From the NCBI GenBank assembly GCA_963556145.1, contig OY744469.1, positions 5,738,767 through 5,802,766 on the forward strand: a DNA stretch of 64,000 nucleotides, given 5' to 3'. The position numbers were made by a program, and so were the translations under genes. This DNA is from Hygrocybe punicea (Eukaryota; Basidiomycota; Agaricomycetes; Agaricales; Hygrophoraceae). The stretch's first letter is position 1. Each line of letters opens with the position of its first letter. The notes under the pieces were generated by a model. That model was given only the letters and a program-made list of their open reading frames with translations, did not search any database and had not been told where the DNA came from. Below are positions 62,411 to 64,000 of this stretch, piece by piece.

Positions 62411-62593
62411 ATGAGGGTAGGTATACTATATTTACATCTTTTGAGGATCTCGCTTTGGGTATGCATACATTGTTGTGCATGCCAGAAGATTCAAAGCTTC
62501 ACCCACACTTCCATGTTTGGCAACTCAAACCTGTTTGGGAAATCGGCAACTGCTGGTTGGCTTTCCTGTGCGAGTTCAAACTTTGACTCATCG
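62411..62593 (+). pseudogene. Ty3/Gypsy integrase C-terminal scrap
   Basis: One plus-strand frame reads MPEDSKLHPHFHVWQLKPVWE, close to the PxDSxIHPVFHVSQLKPY block that ends many Gypsy integrases. It stops a few residues later. No further pol sequence is seen around it. Confidence 0.4.
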
Positions 62594-62949
62594 TTTTCAA
62601 CAACATGTCAACAATGGGAGATGGGTGCAGAGGAGCACCTGAGGTAATTTCTGATTTTAACTTTTTTGTATTTGCTAATTGTTGACCTTTTGCAGCTACC
62701 CCATGCTAAACACAGGTGAATCCAAACACCCATCACCAGAACACAACGTGCCAGCAAATGGAATGGATAGCTGATGAAAATGGCCACCATGAGGATGGCT
62801 GAAATGAGGCCGTGAGGCCGGGTACAAGGATGTGCCAATGGCCAGGACAGAGTGCCGAGACAACCACAGCAGCAATGATCAGGACAGAGACAATGAGGTC
62901 ACAGGCCAGCCAGGGGAAGACAACAGGGAGGAAGATGGACAGCGATGGC

Positions 62950-63180
62950 ACAACAGGATGATGGACACCACGACAACAATTCAGGGGATGACAAGGACAA
63001 CAAGGGGGATCGAGATGGAGATGACAATGACAATGAAGATGAGAGGACAACAACAATGAGGACAGTGACGAGGACGATGGGAACAGGAATGATGGGGAGG
63101 GGGATGATGGGGACAGGGATTATGGGGATGGGGACGACGGGAAAGGGAACAATGGGGAGGAGGACAGTGGAATGAAGACG
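62950..63180. repeat. GATGAC/GGGGATGG simple repeat
   Basis: Purine-rich short repeats on the plus strand, the complement of the GTCATC/CCCATC repeats at 59565-59681 and 61319-61400, extending the inverted symmetry of the foldback element. Confidence 0.75.
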
Positions 63181-64000
63181 AAGACTATGAGGACAACAGG
63201 AACGTGACAGGTATGTACATCCCACCCCTCTGCCCTCTTCTCCTCCCTCTTCCTCTCCCTCTCCCACTCCTACTCCCTGCTGCCCTTCCCTCGTCCCTTC
63301 CCTCCAGCCCTTCTCCCTTCTCCCACTCCCACTCCCACTCCCTTCTCCCACACCCACACCCAGTCCCACTCACACCTACCTTCCTTCCACACATCCCCTG
63401 TATTATTTAATTATGTATTTGAATAAAATAATAATTAAATTGATATTTCCATTGTAAGTAATAGTGAGTGTATATGTATTGATTCCAATTGAGATTTGAG
63501 TAATATTAAATGAAAAAGGCACAAAATTCCAAGTGGGGTAATTTCTGATAAATTTTGGTTGGGAACAAGTAGCTCCTATGAGATATCAAGCTAAGAGTGA
63601 GATATTGTGCATTTTCAAAATAAGAATTTTGTGATGTTGGTATTGCCTGTGCTTTGAATAAGTGCATTCAAATTATATTACATTTGTGTGATGAACACAC
63701 TAACACATTTCCTGTACTTGATATTGCAGTTTCTGAATAAAGATTGGCTTGAGCTGTTGTGAGCTCTGTCAATGATATGAACATTGAGAGTGTTATGAAC
63801 ATTGAGAGTGTTATGAACATTGAGAGTGTTATGTGGCTCAATCCTGTGGACCAACATGGGCCCACATTGCAGCAAGAGCTGGACCCTGGTTGATCCAATC
63901 CTGCAGTAAGAGCTGGACCCTGGTCAACCCAGTGCTGCAGCAAGGGTAGTAATACATCAAGCACAACCCACATATGATCTGGAAGTATGTAGTGAAACAT

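Larger units (their letters stand above)
58280..63945. mobile_element. Foldback-like element with satellite-bearing inverted arms
   Basis: The segment from about 58920 to 59558 (end of satellite, GTGGGCCCATGTTGGTCC, tandem CTCTCAATGTTCATAACA units, AT-rich stretch, then GGGACTGG-type repeats) recurs as reverse complement at about 63210-63945. Arms are therefore roughly 0.65-0.75 kb, with the same order of sub-repeats. The left arm extends into a 34-bp satellite array; the right arm holds only two or three satellite units before unique sequence near 63945. The interior has GTCATC/GACAAT-type simple repeats, a Gypsy integrase scrap and a solo LTR. Long arms built of tandem repeats are the mark of foldback elements. 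Outer borders are approximate. Confidence 0.6.

Overview
The window looks like transposon-dense basidiomycete (Agaricomycetes-type) chromosome. Evidence: genes are broken by canonical 47-97 bp GT-AG introns, and there is a Kyakuja-Dileera-Zisupton (KDZ) transposase gene with the cysteine clusters typical of mushroom-forming fungi. PIF/Harbinger pairs (DDE transposase plus Myb/SANT-like partner), Ty3/Gypsy and Ty1/Copia pol sequences are also present. No rRNA, tRNA, CRISPR or prokaryotic operon is visible, and one 200-N assembly gap lies at 25156-25355.

Layout. 1-5 kb: a CpG-decayed copy of the 3' end of a host gene, then a non-autonomous hAT-like element (1241-4960, 8-bp TSD) with a small LTR element (TRIM type) inserted in it. 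5.4-29.5 kb: a PD-(D/E)XK-like gene, then a KDZ gene spread over 6571-27466. It is split by a second TRIM copy (7555-9448) and by a Ty3/Gypsy complex (10160-26985) with three LTRs, a 1991-codon Gag-protease ORF, pol ending in an ASCH-like domain, and an extra gene between pol and the 3' LTR. A GRF-zinc-finger gene follows. 29.8-33.7 kb: PIF/Harbinger element 1. 34.2-36.3 kb: a short TIR element carrying only the N-terminal part of a transposon gene. 36.7-41.3 kb: the only compact host gene block: a secreted/membrane protein, a dienelactone hydrolase, an HSD10-like SDR and mitochondrial monothiol glutaredoxin 5. 41.7-42.0 kb: a truncated NCS1 permease. 42.4-52.8 kb: PIF/Harbinger element 2, split by a 6.35-kb LTR element with equal-length LTRs. 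53.2-53.9 kb: a candidate small secreted protein. 54.6-58 kb: Copia and gag-like remnants. 58.3-64 kb: a foldback-like element whose arms carry a 34-bp satellite, with a solo LTR inserted.

Insertion order can be read from target-site duplications: removing each insertion restores a continuous reading frame or a continuous repeat in the older element. Two themes recur. First, CpG-to-TpG decay: a duplicated gene end differs from its parent almost only at CpG sites, and four transposon genes each contain one in-frame TGA where CGA is plausible. Second, an undescribed accessory protein family, with a shared acidic DDFD/MDSL motif, lies downstream of pol in the Gypsy element and also inside the otherwise gag/pol-less LTR element 30 kb away.

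The metabolic genes are compact and intact. The rest is a record of repeated transposition into transposons.
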